DNA of 64,000 nucleotides from GCA-2737725 sp965229355 (GTDB lineage Bacteria > Pseudomonadota > Alphaproteobacteria > Rhodospirillales > Rhodospirillaceae): NCBI GenBank assembly GCA_965229355.1, contig OZ245869.1:2356001-2420000 (forward strand), written 5' to 3'. Positions 42,529 to 51,110 of the stretch are shown here, one piece after another (the stretch's first letter is position 1; every line of letters starts with the position of its first letter). The notes below the pieces were generated by a model. It saw only the letters and a list, made by a program, of their open reading frames with translations. It ran no database searches and had not been told where the DNA came from. The position numbers were made by a program, and so were the translations under genes.

Positions 42529-43461
42529 CTACTCGAACAAGCTTGAAACCGAGGCTTCCTGACTGGTGCGCTTGATGGCTTCGGCCAGCAGGGCAGCGAT
42601 AGAGATCTGGCGGATGTTGTCGGCCAGACGGACCGCTTCGGTGCCTTGGATGCTATCGGTGATCACCAGCTCTTTGAGTGGCGATGCCGTGACGCGGCCA
42701 ACCGCACCCCCTGAAAGCACGCCGTGGGTGACGTAGGCCGACACCGATTTGGCACCAGCGTCCATCAGGGCGACGGCCGCGTTACACAGGGTGCCTGCTG
42801 AATCGACGATGTCATCGACCAGGATGCAGGCGCGATCTTTGATGTCGCCGATGATGTTCATGACTTCCGACTGGCCGGCTTTTTCACGGCGCTTGTCGAT
42901 GATGGCCAGTTCGGCGTGGATACGTTTTGCAATGGCGCGCGCGCGGGTCACGCCGCCCACGTCCGGCGAGACAATGACGGGGTCTTCGCCTTTGTAGTGG
43001 GTTTGGATGTCGCTGGTAAAAACCGGTGCGGCGTACAGGTTATCGAGCGGAATATCGAAGAAGCCTTGGATCTGGCCTGAGTGCAGGTCCAGCGTCAGCA
43101 CACGGCCTGCGCCAGCTTGGGTGATCAGGTTGGCGACCAGCTTGGCGGTAATCGGCGTGCGGCCGCCGGTTTTGCGGTCTTGGCGGGCATAGCCGTAGTA
43201 GGGGATCACAGCAGTCGCACGGCGCGCTGAGGCCCGGCGCAGGGCGTCCAGTGTGATCAGCAGTTCCATCAGGTTGTCATTAGCAGGGTACGAGGTCGGC
43301 TGAATGACGAATACGTCTTCACCGCGCACGTTTTCATGGATCTCAGCGAAGATCTCCATGTCCGAGAAGCGCTTGATGGAGGCATTGGTCAGCGGCAGAT
43401 GCAGGTAGGATGCAATGGCCTCTGCTAGCGGTCGGTTGCTGTTGCCCGCGATCAGTTTCAT
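42529..43461 (-). CDS. prs: Ribose-phosphate pyrophosphokinase
   Basis: The enzyme makes PRPP from ribose 5-phosphate and ATP for nucleotide, His and Trp synthesis. Visible blocks are the N-terminal MKLIAGNSNRPLAEAIASYL, the flexible-loop YGYARQDRKTGGRTPITAK, VVSPDVGGVTRARAIAKR and the PRPP-binding loop ILVDDIVDSAGTLCNAA. With ATG 43461 it has 310 residues, the normal length; the longer frame starting 18 codons upstream is not conserved. rplY follows 177 bp later. Confidence 0.97.
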   Translation of the reverse strand: MKLIAGNSNRPLAEAIASYLHLPLTNASIKRFSDMEIFAEIHENVRGEDVFVIQPTSYPANDNLMELLITLDALRRASARRATAVIPYYGYARQDRKTGGRTPITAKLVANLITQAGAGRVLTLDLHSGQIQGFFDIPLDNLYAAPVFTSDIQTHYKGEDPVIVSPDVGGVTRARAIAKRIHAELAIIDKRREKAGQSEVMNIIGDIKDRACILVDDIVDSAGTLCNAAVALMDAGAKSVSAYVTHGVLSGGAVGRVTASPLKELVITDSIQGTEAVRLADNIRQISIAALLAEAIKRTSQEASVSSLFE

Positions 43462-43659
43462 CGGCACATATCCCACATTAAGCGATACCCGCAGACGGGC
43501 CCCAACCCGGTGCAAGCGCGGCGCAAACTATCAATCTGTCATCACGCTGTAAACGGCAGGAAACCCGCAGAAACCCACGGGTCTTGCAAGCTGCTCGCCC
43601 AGCGGTTTCAGACGAATCCATAAGCGTTGGAGAATCGAGCTTTTTTTAGCAGCCCAACT

Positions 43660-44562
43660 TTAAAACCGGGGCGCGACGGCCAGCATTTCCAGCAATTGGG
43701 GCAGGCCTGCTTCGGCAATGGTGAACGCAACCGGCCCCCAGCGGCCATCTAATGACCCTTTGGGGATGTTGTTGGTCAGCTTCACTTCGCCCAGTTCTTG
43801 GCCATCTTGGGTGATGGCGCGCCAAGCGATGGTCATGAAGTCTTGGTTATTCACGCTGGCTTCCAGTTCAACCCGTCCGATCAGAATGACTTCAGGATTG
43901 ATGTCGTCGCGCTTCGCACCTTTACCGAGCAAGCTTTCCAGCGTGGCGAGTTGCAGAGATTCGCGTCCGTCGCCGGGCGCGCCTTCCATCGGCTTTACGG
44001 AAATGCGGATAGGCTTCGGTGCTTCGGCGGCGACGGATGTTGCGGTGGTCTTTGCCCCAATGCCGCCCGCTGCGCGTTGTGTGTCACCATCAATGATGCC
44101 CGCAATCGCGGCGGCTGCATCGCGGCCCGCTTGTGTGGCGGCCACCAACGACCCCAATTGCCATTGCTGCTCGGTCACTGCGAAGGCTTGCATATAAAGC
44201 CCTGTCTCGCGGCGTTTGCGATCGCGCAACACCCACATCACGTCGGCGGTGACAGTGCCGCCTTGCACGGTTTTATCAACCACACGGCCTTCCAGCGTGA
44301 AGCCTAACCCTTGATTGGCAGGTAACGCTTCGGCGGGAATTTCAAATGGCTCTAAGCCTCGTGCGACAGCATTTGTTAACTGTGCGTTGAGTGGATTGGG
44401 CAAGCCGTCCACAGGTATGACTGCAATGCCGACAGCCGAAGGCACATCTAATGTCGCGATATCGGATGTAACCTTCTTGGTGCCTTTGAACGGCTGCGGT
44501 GTGTCGCCACAGGCCGCAAGGCTGGCGCAGATCAATAAGGCGGTGAGGAGTTTATTTATCAT
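43660..44562 (-). CDS. Putative lipoprotein
   Basis: A 300-residue protein with a lipobox: MINKLLTALLICASLAAC, lipidated Cys at 18. The following residues (GDTPQPFKGTKK) suggest outer- or inner-membrane attachment on the periplasmic side. The body is beta-rich with repeated strands such as GLGFTLEGRVVDK, VILIGRVELE and WRAITQDGQELGEVKL. I do not recognise an enzyme domain. Its start overlaps the pgeF stop by 4 bp, and it continues the lgt-midA-pgeF run. The gene preparing its lipid anchor, lgt, is in the same block. Confidence 0.78.
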   Translation of the reverse strand: MINKLLTALLICASLAACGDTPQPFKGTKKVTSDIATLDVPSAVGIAVIPVDGLPNPLNAQLTNAVARGLEPFEIPAEALPANQGLGFTLEGRVVDKTVQGGTVTADVMWVLRDRKRRETGLYMQAFAVTEQQWQLGSLVAATQAGRDAAAAIAGIIDGDTQRAAGGIGAKTTATSVAAEAPKPIRISVKPMEGAPGDGRESLQLATLESLLGKGAKRDDINPEVILIGRVELEASVNNQDFMTIAWRAITQDGQELGEVKLTNNIPKGSLDGRWGPVAFTIAEAGLPQLLEMLAVAPRF

Positions 44563-45320
44563 TTGCTTATGGATATCACTGACATCTGCCGACCGTAGTC
44601 GGGTTCTTTGCGTAAAGTGGCGCGGCGGAAACTGAAAAACTGTTCTTCTTCGGCGCAGGTGTCGTTGCCGGTGACAACAACAGTGCCAACGTTTGCCTGC
44701 TTTAATCGATCCGCCGCAAAGCGCGCCAGATCAAAATGCGCATGGCCTTTGTTATCAGGTTTGGAGAAGTAATCAGCGTAAGCTTTATCTTTCTCTATAA
44801 ACCGCGCGATAAACTCTGGGCCGACTTCGTAGCTGGCTTGACCAATGCAAGGGCCGACCGCTGCAACAATATCACTACGCGTAGCTCCTAAGCTTTCCAT
44901 TGTCGCGACTGTGTTTTGTAGCACGCCATCAAACGCGCCACGCCAGCCTGCGTGGGCTGCGCCAATCACTTTGCCGTCTTTGCTGGCGAATAATACGGGT
45001 ACACAGTCTGCGGTGAGAATACCAAGGGCCAAGCCGGGCGTTGTTGTCACCAGCGCATCAGCAATCGGTGCATCCCGCCAGTTGATCGGTGCTGTCGCGA
45101 TCACAACATCCGCCGTGTGGCGCTGCTTCACGGTGACGAGATGCGCCAAGTCAGATCCAACACCTTCAGCGCAGCGCGCCCGATTTTGATCGACTTCGGT
45201 TTCATCATCACCAACTCGATAAGCACAGTTGCGATGGCCCAAAACCTCTGCTCCCGCATTGCGTGTGAAGAAGCCGTGGCGGACTTGCGCGATGTGAAGT
45301 GCTGAATGGGTGACGGCCAT
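44559..45320 (-). CDS. pgeF: Purine nucleoside phosphorylase/laccase-domain protein (YfiH/PgeF)
   Basis: A 253-residue YfiH-family protein; members have purine nucleoside phosphorylase/adenosine deaminase activity, and PgeF has been linked to peptidoglycan editing. The metal-site blocks are VKQRHTADVV, LTADCVPVLFA and GAAHAGWRGAFDG, with the conserved His, Cys and His ligands. The late SYEVGPEF and the C-terminal DYGRQMSVI are standard. I prefer ATG 45320, which has AGGAG nine bases upstream, to the in-frame ATG at 45338. It overlaps the lipoprotein gene; a 164-bp gap separates it from midA. Confidence 0.9.
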   Translation of the reverse strand: MAVTHSALHIAQVRHGFFTRNAGAEVLGHRNCAYRVGDDETEVDQNRARCAEGVGSDLAHLVTVKQRHTADVVIATAPINWRDAPIADALVTTTPGLALGILTADCVPVLFASKDGKVIGAAHAGWRGAFDGVLQNTVATMESLGATRSDIVAAVGPCIGQASYEVGPEFIARFIEKDKAYADYFSKPDNKGHAHFDLARFAADRLKQANVGTVVVTGNDTCAEEEQFFSFRRATLRKEPDYGRQMSVISISK

Positions 45321-45484
45321 CGTTACCAGCTCCTGCATTTGCAGACTCTGAGCAGGGGGAGTTCGGGAGTTGTGTGGAAAAAAGCGCGCATGCAGCGTTT
45401 GGTGTTCATATGTCTCGGTTGGTCGAAGCTACGAGTGCGATGCCGCAAGTGCAAGGCTTAGCCCTGTGAAATGTGTGCAAAGAA

Positions 45485-46552
45485 TTATGCGCCTAACCCA
45501 AAGCCTTCGAGCGGCGGCAGGCTGTGGTTGGCCAGCGCGATGACTTTAAACAGCGCGCCCATGCCATGCGGCTCGGTCAGGCGGCGCACGCCTTGCTCGA
45601 TGGTGCGCGCCACATCGGCGGGCTTACCGCGCGCGAGTTGCATTTGCCGCACGCCGATACCCAGTTGCTTTAACCACGTGCCTTGTTCGATGGGGCCATA
45701 TACAGCTGCGCCATATGTGCGTGCGGTGTTTTTGACAGCCGCGAAATCCACATGTGCGGTGATGTCGGCGCTGCCGGGGTTGTCCAACACCGATACATAT
45801 TGATGCTGCTTCACGGCTTGCAGGGTTTCACCCGCCGCAGATGCGGTGTGACCGTAGTCGATCAACACCGCAGCGCCGCCGCTGTTCACTAAGCGTTGCG
45901 CGACTTCTGCGACAAAGCCCGCAACAGCATCGGAGTATTCAAACACATCGCCCGCTTCGGCGCTGACCGCGACGGGAATGGGGATCGGTGCGTTATCGAC
46001 AGCGTGTGTGTCGAACACGAACGCATCATTGTTCAGTTTTACAACACGCTCGGCCCACCCAGATTCAGTGCGTTGAAACTGCCGAATGGGAAGGGCATCT
46101 AAGAACTCGTTGCCGATCACGATAGAAGGGCCTGGCGGCACCGCAGAAAAATCATCGTGCCATGTCACGTGAAAGCCGTTCAGTTTCGCGCGTTGCATGT
46201 CACGCAACGCGTGGCTGCGTTCCACCAAATGAATCTGCGCCGCATCTGCAAAGCCGGGCACCTGTTTGGTGGCACGCAAGGCATCGGCCATCAATGTGCC
46301 ACGGCCCGGCCCGCATTCAATCAAGCAAAACGGGTTTGGTTGGCCCATCTGCTGCCAAGTGACGGCGCACCACAAGCCGACGATTTCGCCAAAGGTTTGG
46401 CTGATCTCGGGCGCGGTGGTGAAGTCACCTTTCACGCCAAACACATCGCCGCGCGCGTAGTACGCGGTCGCGACAGCGGTCATGTAATCGGCAACAGTAA
46501 TGAACCCTTCGCGCTGAATGCGCGTGCGCAGTTCAGCGGCAAGGGTGCTCAT
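45485..46552 (-). CDS. MidA-family class-I SAM-dependent methyltransferase (NDUFAF7-like)
   Basis: A 355-residue methyltransferase of the MidA/NDUFAF7 family, known in mitochondria to methylate an arginine of complex I subunit NDUFS2. The SAM site is FCLIECGPGRGTLMADAL, preceded by the family's FTTAPEISQTFGEIVGLWC. The conserved SIVIGNEFLDALPIRQF and ALFKVIAL near the C-terminus also match. It starts 2 bp after the lgt stop, a conserved lgt-midA-pgeF arrangement in alphaproteobacteria. Confidence 0.92.
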   Translation of the reverse strand: MSTLAAELRTRIQREGFITVADYMTAVATAYYARGDVFGVKGDFTTAPEISQTFGEIVGLWCAVTWQQMGQPNPFCLIECGPGRGTLMADALRATKQVPGFADAAQIHLVERSHALRDMQRAKLNGFHVTWHDDFSAVPPGPSIVIGNEFLDALPIRQFQRTESGWAERVVKLNNDAFVFDTHAVDNAPIPIPVAVSAEAGDVFEYSDAVAGFVAEVAQRLVNSGGAAVLIDYGHTASAAGETLQAVKQHQYVSVLDNPGSADITAHVDFAAVKNTARTYGAAVYGPIEQGTWLKQLGIGVRQMQLARGKPADVARTIEQGVRRLTEPHGMGALFKVIALANHSLPPLEGFGLGA

Positions 46553-46554
46553 AT

Positions 46555-47364
46555 TTATACAGGCTTGGTTTTGGCTGCTTTATCGGCGCGCCAGATGCAC
46601 CATAAGCCAAACAGCACCATCGGGATCGACAGCAATTGGCCCATCGTTGCGCCAAAGGCCAAGAAGCCAAGTTGTGCATCAGGCTCGCGGAAGAACTCAC
46701 CGATGATGCGGAACAGGCCATAGCACGCGCAGAATACACCCGTCAGCGTGCCGGGCTTGCGGCGAATGCTTTCGCTCTGTGACAGCACAATCATGATGGT
46801 GAACAGTAGCACGCCTTCCATGCCCGCTTGATACAACTGGCTAGGGTGGCGCGGCACATCGCCTGCACCGGGGAACACCATGCCCCACGAGACATCAGGT
46901 GCGGTGCGCCCCCACAACTCGCCATTCACAAAATTCGCCAAGCGGCCCAGGCCCAAACCAATCGGCACCACAACGCCCACGCCATCAGAGACAAACCACT
47001 TCTCGATCTTGTATTTGCGGGCAAACAGAATGATGGCCAGGATCACGCCCAGCAATCCGCCGTGGAATGACATGCCGCCTTCCCAGGTTTTCAAAATGGA
47101 AAGCGGGTCATGCAGATATGAGCCGGGCTTGTAGAACAGCACGTAACCAATCCGCCCGCCCAAGATCACACCCAGCATAGCCCACAGGAAAAAGTCATCC
47201 ACTTGTTGCGGAGTCATCAGCGCAGGCGGCTTTTGCACATAACGGCGCATCACCCACACGCCGCCGAACAGGCCGGCGATGTACGCCAGCGCGTACCAAC
47301 GAATGGCAAGCGGGCCGAACGAAACAATGACAGGATCAATTTGTGGGAATGCGATGGCAAACAC
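46555..47364 (-). CDS. lgt: Prolipoprotein diacylglyceryl transferase
   Basis: A 269-residue inner-membrane enzyme that adds diacylglycerol to the lipobox Cys of prelipoproteins. Visible motifs are RWYALAYIAGLFGG, the Lgt signature block GRLANFVNGELWGR (essential Arg), and GGMSFHGGLLGVI with the conserved His. Seven membrane helices can be placed. It leads the minus-strand lgt-midA-pgeF-lipoprotein group; the region upstream holds a palindromic repeat and a dead gene. Confidence 0.95.
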   Translation of the reverse strand: MFAIAFPQIDPVIVSFGPLAIRWYALAYIAGLFGGVWVMRRYVQKPPALMTPQQVDDFFLWAMLGVILGGRIGYVLFYKPGSYLHDPLSILKTWEGGMSFHGGLLGVILAIILFARKYKIEKWFVSDGVGVVVPIGLGLGRLANFVNGELWGRTAPDVSWGMVFPGAGDVPRHPSQLYQAGMEGVLLFTIMIVLSQSESIRRKPGTLTGVFCACYGLFRIIGEFFREPDAQLGFLAFGATMGQLLSIPMVLFGLWCIWRADKAAKTKPV

Positions 47365-47420
47365 GCGTGAACCTCGTGTGAAAAAAGGTGCGGGGACTAT
47401 AGCGGTGTTTGTTCTGACTA

Positions 47421-47460
47421 AAAACCCTCTCCCTTTGGGAGAGGGGAGGGTGAGGGCGGG
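47421..47460 (+). repeat. Palindromic REP-like repeat, copy R1
   Basis: CCCTCTCCC (47425-47433) pairs with GGGAGAGGG (47437-47445), and GAGGGTGAGGGCGGG follows. Copies of the same unit occur at 47835-47880, 51023-51070 and 51111-51147. R1 faces R2 across the DUF559 pseudogene, with the GTGAGGG side of both pointing to the gene. Confidence 0.8.
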
Positions 47461-47483
47461 TTGTTTTATGTTAAATTATAGAC

Positions 47484-47827
47484 ATGCCGTCCATCACAAC
47501 AGCACGCAGATTAAGGCGATCTCAAACCGATGCAGAGAAACTGCTATGGTCGCGACTTCGTGCGCGCCAGCTTTGCGACGCTAAGTTTAAGCGCCAAGTA
47601 CCTGTTGATAACTACGTTGCCGATTTTCTCTGCTTTGAAGCGAAGCTGATCATCGAGTTGGATGGTGGGTAGCATGCGGAGCAAGCGAAGGAAGATGCGG
47701 AGCGCACGCGTAAGCTAGAAGGGCTGGGGTGGGGTATAGGGTGCTTCGGTTTTGGAATAATGATGTCATGAACAACATTGATGGCGTGCTTGCCATGATT
47801 GCTGCGCATTTGGCTGAGAACGCATAA
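47484..47827 (+). pseudogene. DUF559 endonuclease-like gene, broken by a stop and a 5-bp duplication
   Basis: The first 62 residues (RRLRRSQTDAEKLLWSRLRA, DAKFKRQVPVDNYVADFLC, AKLIIELDGG) are a typical DUF559 domain, a Vsr/restriction-endonuclease-like fold. At 47670-47672 a TAG replaces the expected CAG of the ELDGGQHAE motif. Beyond it the frame continues HAEQAKEDAERTRKLEGLG, then a tandem duplication of TGGGG (47725-47734) shifts the frame; removing one copy restores GYRVLRFWNNDVMNNIDGVL and an end at TAA 47825. The full protein would have about 112 residues, normal for the family. Two independent lesions make it a pseudogene unless the assembly is wrong. It lies exactly between repeats R1 and R2. 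Confidence 0.88.
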
Positions 47828-47834
47828 ACAAATC

Positions 47835-47880
47835 GCCCTCACCCGGCGCTCCGCGCCGACCTCTCCCAGTGGGAGAGGTT
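47835..47880 (-). repeat. Palindromic REP-like repeat, copy R2 (inverted to R1)
   Basis: The unit reads GCCCTCACCC, a GGCGC/GCGCC mini-hairpin (47845-47857), then CCTCTCCC-AGT-GGGAGAGG (47860-47878). It is the reverse complement of the R1 layout plus the extra GC hairpin that R3 also has. It starts eight bases after the DUF559 stop. Confidence 0.8.
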
Positions 47881-47948
47881 ATATTTGAAGCGCCTCGCTC
47901 ATCCTTTATACTGAACCGCACTCGAATCGCTTTCACGGAGTTCCGCAC

Positions 47949-48206
47949 ATGCAATCGCAAAACCGCATTTTTGATGACATCGCGAAAGTCGCTGGTGGTG
48001 CGCTCAGTGCATTGGGCTCATTGAAGCAAGAAATCGAAGGCATGATTCGTGATCGCCTCGAGCGATACATGGCCGATGCCAACTTTGTGCCGCGTGCAGA
48101 GTTTGATGCTGTAAAAGAAATGGCAGCGAAAGCGCGCACGGAAAACGAGAAGCTGGAAACGCGCATCGCAGCGCTGGAAAAAGCTTTAGAGGCGCAAAAA
48201 AAATAA
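47949..48206 (+). CDS. ubiK: Ubiquinone biosynthesis accessory factor UbiK (BMFP/YqiC)
   Basis: An 85-residue protein with an amphipathic N-terminal helix (NRIFDDIAKVAGGALSALGS) and a C-terminal coiled coil (VPRAEFDAVKEMAAKARTENEKLETRIAALEKALEAQ), the exact layout of YqiC/UbiK. The family forms trimers and helps the soluble ubiquinone-synthesis complex in aerobic growth. It fits a bc1-dependent ubiquinone-using organism. It stands alone, 74 bp after repeat R2. Confidence 0.9.
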   Translation: MQSQNRIFDDIAKVAGGALSALGSLKQEIEGMIRDRLERYMADANFVPRAEFDAVKEMAAKARTENEKLETRIAALEKALEAQKK

Positions 48207-48257
48207 TTCGATTTCGATGCAACCGCGTTTTTACGCGGAAGTTTTCCCGCGCTATCT

Positions 48258-48305
48258 GATTCATCCGACTCACTTTTTCGGCTTATCCACAGCGCCGCAC
48301 GACTC
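48258..48305. promoter_or_regulatory. GANTC sites flanking a perfect DnaA box
   Basis: GANTC occurs at 48258, 48267 and 48301 (a fourth at 48401), and the 9-mer TTATCCACA lies at 48283-48291 between them. The cluster is about 140 bp upstream of the YbjN-protein start. CcrM-methylated promoters bound by GcrA and DnaA are known in Caulobacter. A cell-cycle-linked promoter is possible; the sites are seen directly and the function is inferred. Confidence 0.4.
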
Positions 48306-48442
48306 GTTGATATTGCGCAACATTTTGTGTTGCTAGCGTACACCCCCTCCTATATCTTGATTAAAGATTGATTGTTTGGGCCCGGAACGTTTGTTTGAGG
48401 GATTCCAGGCCCAGGTCTCGCAGGGGATTTGAGGGGAAATAC

Positions 48443-48943
48443 ATGCAATCACATGCCGCGCGCCGCCAAGACGCCAAGGCTGCTCACCCTGTCGACATCA
48501 TCGAAGACATCATTGCCGAGAAAGAATGGGTCTACGACCGCCGTTGCGAAACGGAGCTTGCGGTCGAAGCACCGGGAACGTGGTGCGACTACGGCATGTT
48601 CTTCGCATGGTCTGAAGATTTAAACGCGCTGCACTTCTCATGTGCGTTTGATATGCGCGTGCAGCCCAAGCTGATGGGCCAAATTTACGAACTGCTCGCG
48701 AAGTTGAACGAACGTCTGTGGATGGGCCACTTTGCGATTTGGGTGGAAGAAGGCATTCCGATGTTCCGCCACACCATCCGCCTGCAAGGTGCGGTGGATA
48801 CCGAAACCATCTCGGATGTGATGGAATTGGCGATGGCGGAATGCGAGCGGTATTACCCTGCGTTCCAGTTCGTCATCTGGGGTGGTCGCACGGCGGAAGA
48901 CGCCATTGCGAGTTCGCTGTTGGATACGGTTGGCACAGCCTAA
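48443..48943 (+). CDS. YbjN domain-containing protein
   Basis: A 166-residue cytoplasmic protein of the YbjN/type-III-chaperone-like fold. Visible family segments are DIIEDIIAEKEWVYDRR, APGTWCDYGMFFAWSEDLNALHFSCAF, LLAKLNERLWMGHFAIW and ECERYYPAFQFVIWGGRTA. ATG 48443 has GAGGGG six bases upstream and is preferred to the earlier frame start. YbjN modulates stress and motility in E. coli, but the alphaproteobacterial branch next to proC is uncharacterised. No catalytic motif is seen. Confidence 0.9.
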   Translation: MQSHAARRQDAKAAHPVDIIEDIIAEKEWVYDRRCETELAVEAPGTWCDYGMFFAWSEDLNALHFSCAFDMRVQPKLMGQIYELLAKLNERLWMGHFAIWVEEGIPMFRHTIRLQGAVDTETISDVMELAMAECERYYPAFQFVIWGGRTAEDAIASSLLDTVGTA

Positions 48944-49301
48944 ATAAAGCTGTGCTTTAAATTGAAGTTCTGGGCTTAACGTGTGGAACGTTTGAAGCGA
49001 CCAGAATTGAACGCCAAGGTGTTGAGTTAACCTCTCTCGCGTCCGGCCTGTTGCCGGCACTGTCATGTTCGCGCGCCTTCGGGCGCGGCGTGGGGGAGAG
49101 GGGTGAGTGTGTGTTCGGGCGTCCCGTCGCGCTGGTATGTTGCCTTGTTGATCGGGCACACCTCACCCTTTTAATTCTTTTCGTTCTGCCTCATTCCCTT
49201 CAGCATCATGCACTTGGGCCATGCAAGTGCCGCATGTAACTCTGCGCACCCCCATCATTTTCGCTCGCCAAGCTGCGTAAAAAACGCGATACAATCTCCC
49301 C
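48944..49301. other. Non-coding region with hairpins and a diverged repeat copy
   Basis: This 358-bp gap lies between the YbjN gene and proC. AAAGC-TGT-GCTTT (48947-48959) may be a weak terminator. CCGGC/GCCGG (about 49045-49059) and CGCGCC-TTCG-GGCGCG (49074-49089, a stable UUCG tetraloop) are clear hairpins. AACCTCTC near 49030 and GGAGAGGGGTGAG near 49095-49110 look like the two ends of a diverged REP-like unit. The proC promoter should lie in the last 100 bp. Confidence 0.45.
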
Positions 49302-50120
49302 ATGGATGGCACAGTTCTTCTTGTTGGTTGCGGTAAAATGGGCTCGGCCATGGTTGAGGGCTGGTTTAAGCGCGGCCTTAATCCGGTTGATGTTCTGATC
49401 ATCGAGCCCGCGGGGCGTTCGTCGCTCGCCTGCTGTGCAGGGCATCCGGCGCTGACAGTTCTATCCAAAGCCCAAGACATCCCGAGTGATTTTAAGCCCG
49501 ACGTCATTGTATTTGCGGTGAAGCCGCAATTAGCCGCTGAAGTGGTGCCGCAATATGCGCACTTCACCCGTAATCATCCGGTGTATTTGTCGATTTTAGC
49601 GGGCAAGCAAATTTCGTTTTTCAAACAGCACTTAGGCGCTGATGCTGCCGTGGTGCGCGCCATGCCCAACACACCGGCTGCGATTGGAAAGGGCATTAGT
49701 GTTCTGACGGCTGCGCCCGAAGTTAGCCCAATCCAACGTCAAATCTGCGACAAGCTGATGACCGCTGCTGGTCAAGTCGCGTGGGTGGATAACGAAACAC
49801 TGATGGATGCCGTCACTGCAGTATCTGGCAGTGGGCCTGCGTATGTGTTTTTGCTGGCCGAAGTGCTGGCCGAAGCGGGGCGTAAAGCAGGTTTGCCAGC
49901 GGAGTTGGCCGAGCAACTGGCACGCGCCACTGTGTCGGGATCAGGCGCGTTGTTAGAGCAATCGAAAGACGCGGCGGCCACCTTGCGCCAGAATGTGACC
50001 AGTCCCAATGGCACCACGGCTGCGGCTTTGGCTGTGCTGATGGATGATGATGGCTTGCGCCCGTTGATGGAACGCGCTGTTGAGGCTGCGACGAAACGCT
50101 CGCAAGAGCTTTCAAAGTAA
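49302..50120 (+). CDS. proC: Pyrroline-5-carboxylate reductase
   Basis: A 272-residue enzyme for the last step of proline synthesis. The NADPH-binding motif is VGCGKMGSAMVEGW, AVKPQ is the family's second block, VVRAMPNTPAAIGKGISVL the third, and AVSGSGPAYVFLLAEVLAEAG the C-terminal dimer/active-site signature. NVTSPNGTTAAAL near the end is also diagnostic. It follows the YbjN gene, a frequent alphaproteobacterial pairing. Confidence 0.96.
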   Translation: MDGTVLLVGCGKMGSAMVEGWFKRGLNPVDVLIIEPAGRSSLACCAGHPALTVLSKAQDIPSDFKPDVIVFAVKPQLAAEVVPQYAHFTRNHPVYLSILAGKQISFFKQHLGADAAVVRAMPNTPAAIGKGISVLTAAPEVSPIQRQICDKLMTAAGQVAWVDNETLMDAVTAVSGSGPAYVFLLAEVLAEAGRKAGLPAELAEQLARATVSGSGALLEQSKDAAATLRQNVTSPNGTTAAALAVLMDDDGLRPLMERAVEAATKRSQELSK

Positions 50121-50339
50121 TCAGCGCCGCTCTTTATTGGTTATTGGTGTTGGGCTTTAAAGTCACACCCCATTCTTTTTCATCAAAGCTGGGAACAAAT
50201 CTCAGATCATCTTAACGCGTTACGCGTACTGCTGTTGCGCCTGATCGAGATAGCCAAGTCTTTGCCTTGATTCGGTCACAGGTGCGTGAAAGCCTGTTAC
50301 CATTACGTTCTCCCCACAACTGTGTATTGAGGGACTGTC

Positions 50340-51014
50340 ATGGCACGCAAATCTAATGCCAATAAAAGCGCATCATCTGAATCAGAAGATGAGATTTCGC
50401 GTATTTTATCCGCCGCAATGGACGAAGCCGCCGCCACCGGTTGGGCGCAAGTATCGTTTCAGGCTATCGCACATCGCAGTGGTTTAAAGTTGGGCGAGGT
50501 GCTGCTGCATACACCCACCAAGGCGTACATCCTCGCGCGCTTTGCCGATGCGATTGATCGCGCCGCTCTCTCTGACGTGAACGAGATCGACGATACACAA
50601 ACGGTCAAAGATCGTCTGTTTGATCTGATGATGCGCCGGTTCGATGCGCTTCAAAAATATCGCGCAGGCGTGTTGGCGTTGATGACCGGTCTGTCGCGTG
50701 ATCCTGGCGAAGGTGTGATGGTGATGGGGCGGTTGTCGCGCTCGATGGGCGCAACGCTAGCCGCCGCAGGTGTGGCGGCACACGGGTTGTCGGGCTTGGC
50801 TCAAACCGAAGGTTTGAAAGCTGTTTACTTGGCAGCCTTACGCGCCTGGCGTAACGACGACAGCGAAGATATGGCCAAAACCATGTCGGCTTTAGATAAA
50901 GCGCTCGGCTATGCCGAGAAAGCTGCATCGTTCGTGAAGGGCAAGCGCCGCAGTGCAAAACCCAACCCTGACCCTGTTGCACCGGAAGCGGCTGCTGCGA
51001 GTACGGGAAACTGA
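50340..51014 (+). CDS. TetR-like regulator (possible COQ9-related C-terminus)
   Basis: A 224-residue protein. Residues ~20-65 form a TetR-type helix-turn-helix (ISRILSAAMDEAAATGWAQV, SFQAIAHRSGLKLGEVLLHT). The recognition helix is atypical, lacking the usual YYHF pattern after it. The ligand/dimer half has LMTGLSRDPGEGVMVMGRLS and a LRAWRNDDSEDMAKTMSALDKALGYAEK segment that recalls COQ9-type proteins. The last 30 residues are a Lys/Pro/Ala tail. It follows proC after 219 bp; targets are unknown. Either a regulator or a COQ9-like lipid-binding protein is possible. Confidence 0.72.
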   Translation: MARKSNANKSASSESEDEISRILSAAMDEAAATGWAQVSFQAIAHRSGLKLGEVLLHTPTKAYILARFADAIDRAALSDVNEIDDTQTVKDRLFDLMMRRFDALQKYRAGVLALMTGLSRDPGEGVMVMGRLSRSMGATLAAAGVAAHGLSGLAQTEGLKAVYLAALRAWRNDDSEDMAKTMSALDKALGYAEKAASFVKGKRRSAKPNPDPVAPEAAAASTGN

Positions 51015-51022
51015 TTTTAAAT

Positions 51023-51070
51023 AACCTCTCCCTCAGGGAGAGGTCAGCGCTGAGCGCCGGGTGAGGGGGG
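51023..51070 (+). repeat. Palindromic REP-like repeat, copy R3
   Basis: CCTCTCCC-TCA-GGGAGAGG (51025-51043) is followed by a GCGCT/AGCGCC hairpin and GGGTGAGGG. It begins 9 bp after the TetR-like gene stop. With R4 it forms an inverted pair around about 40 bp of spacer, and together they may terminate both convergent genes. Confidence 0.8.
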
Positions 51071-51110
51071 CTTTGGTTCTGTTTGCGTTGTTGTGAATGA
51101 CCAAACAACT

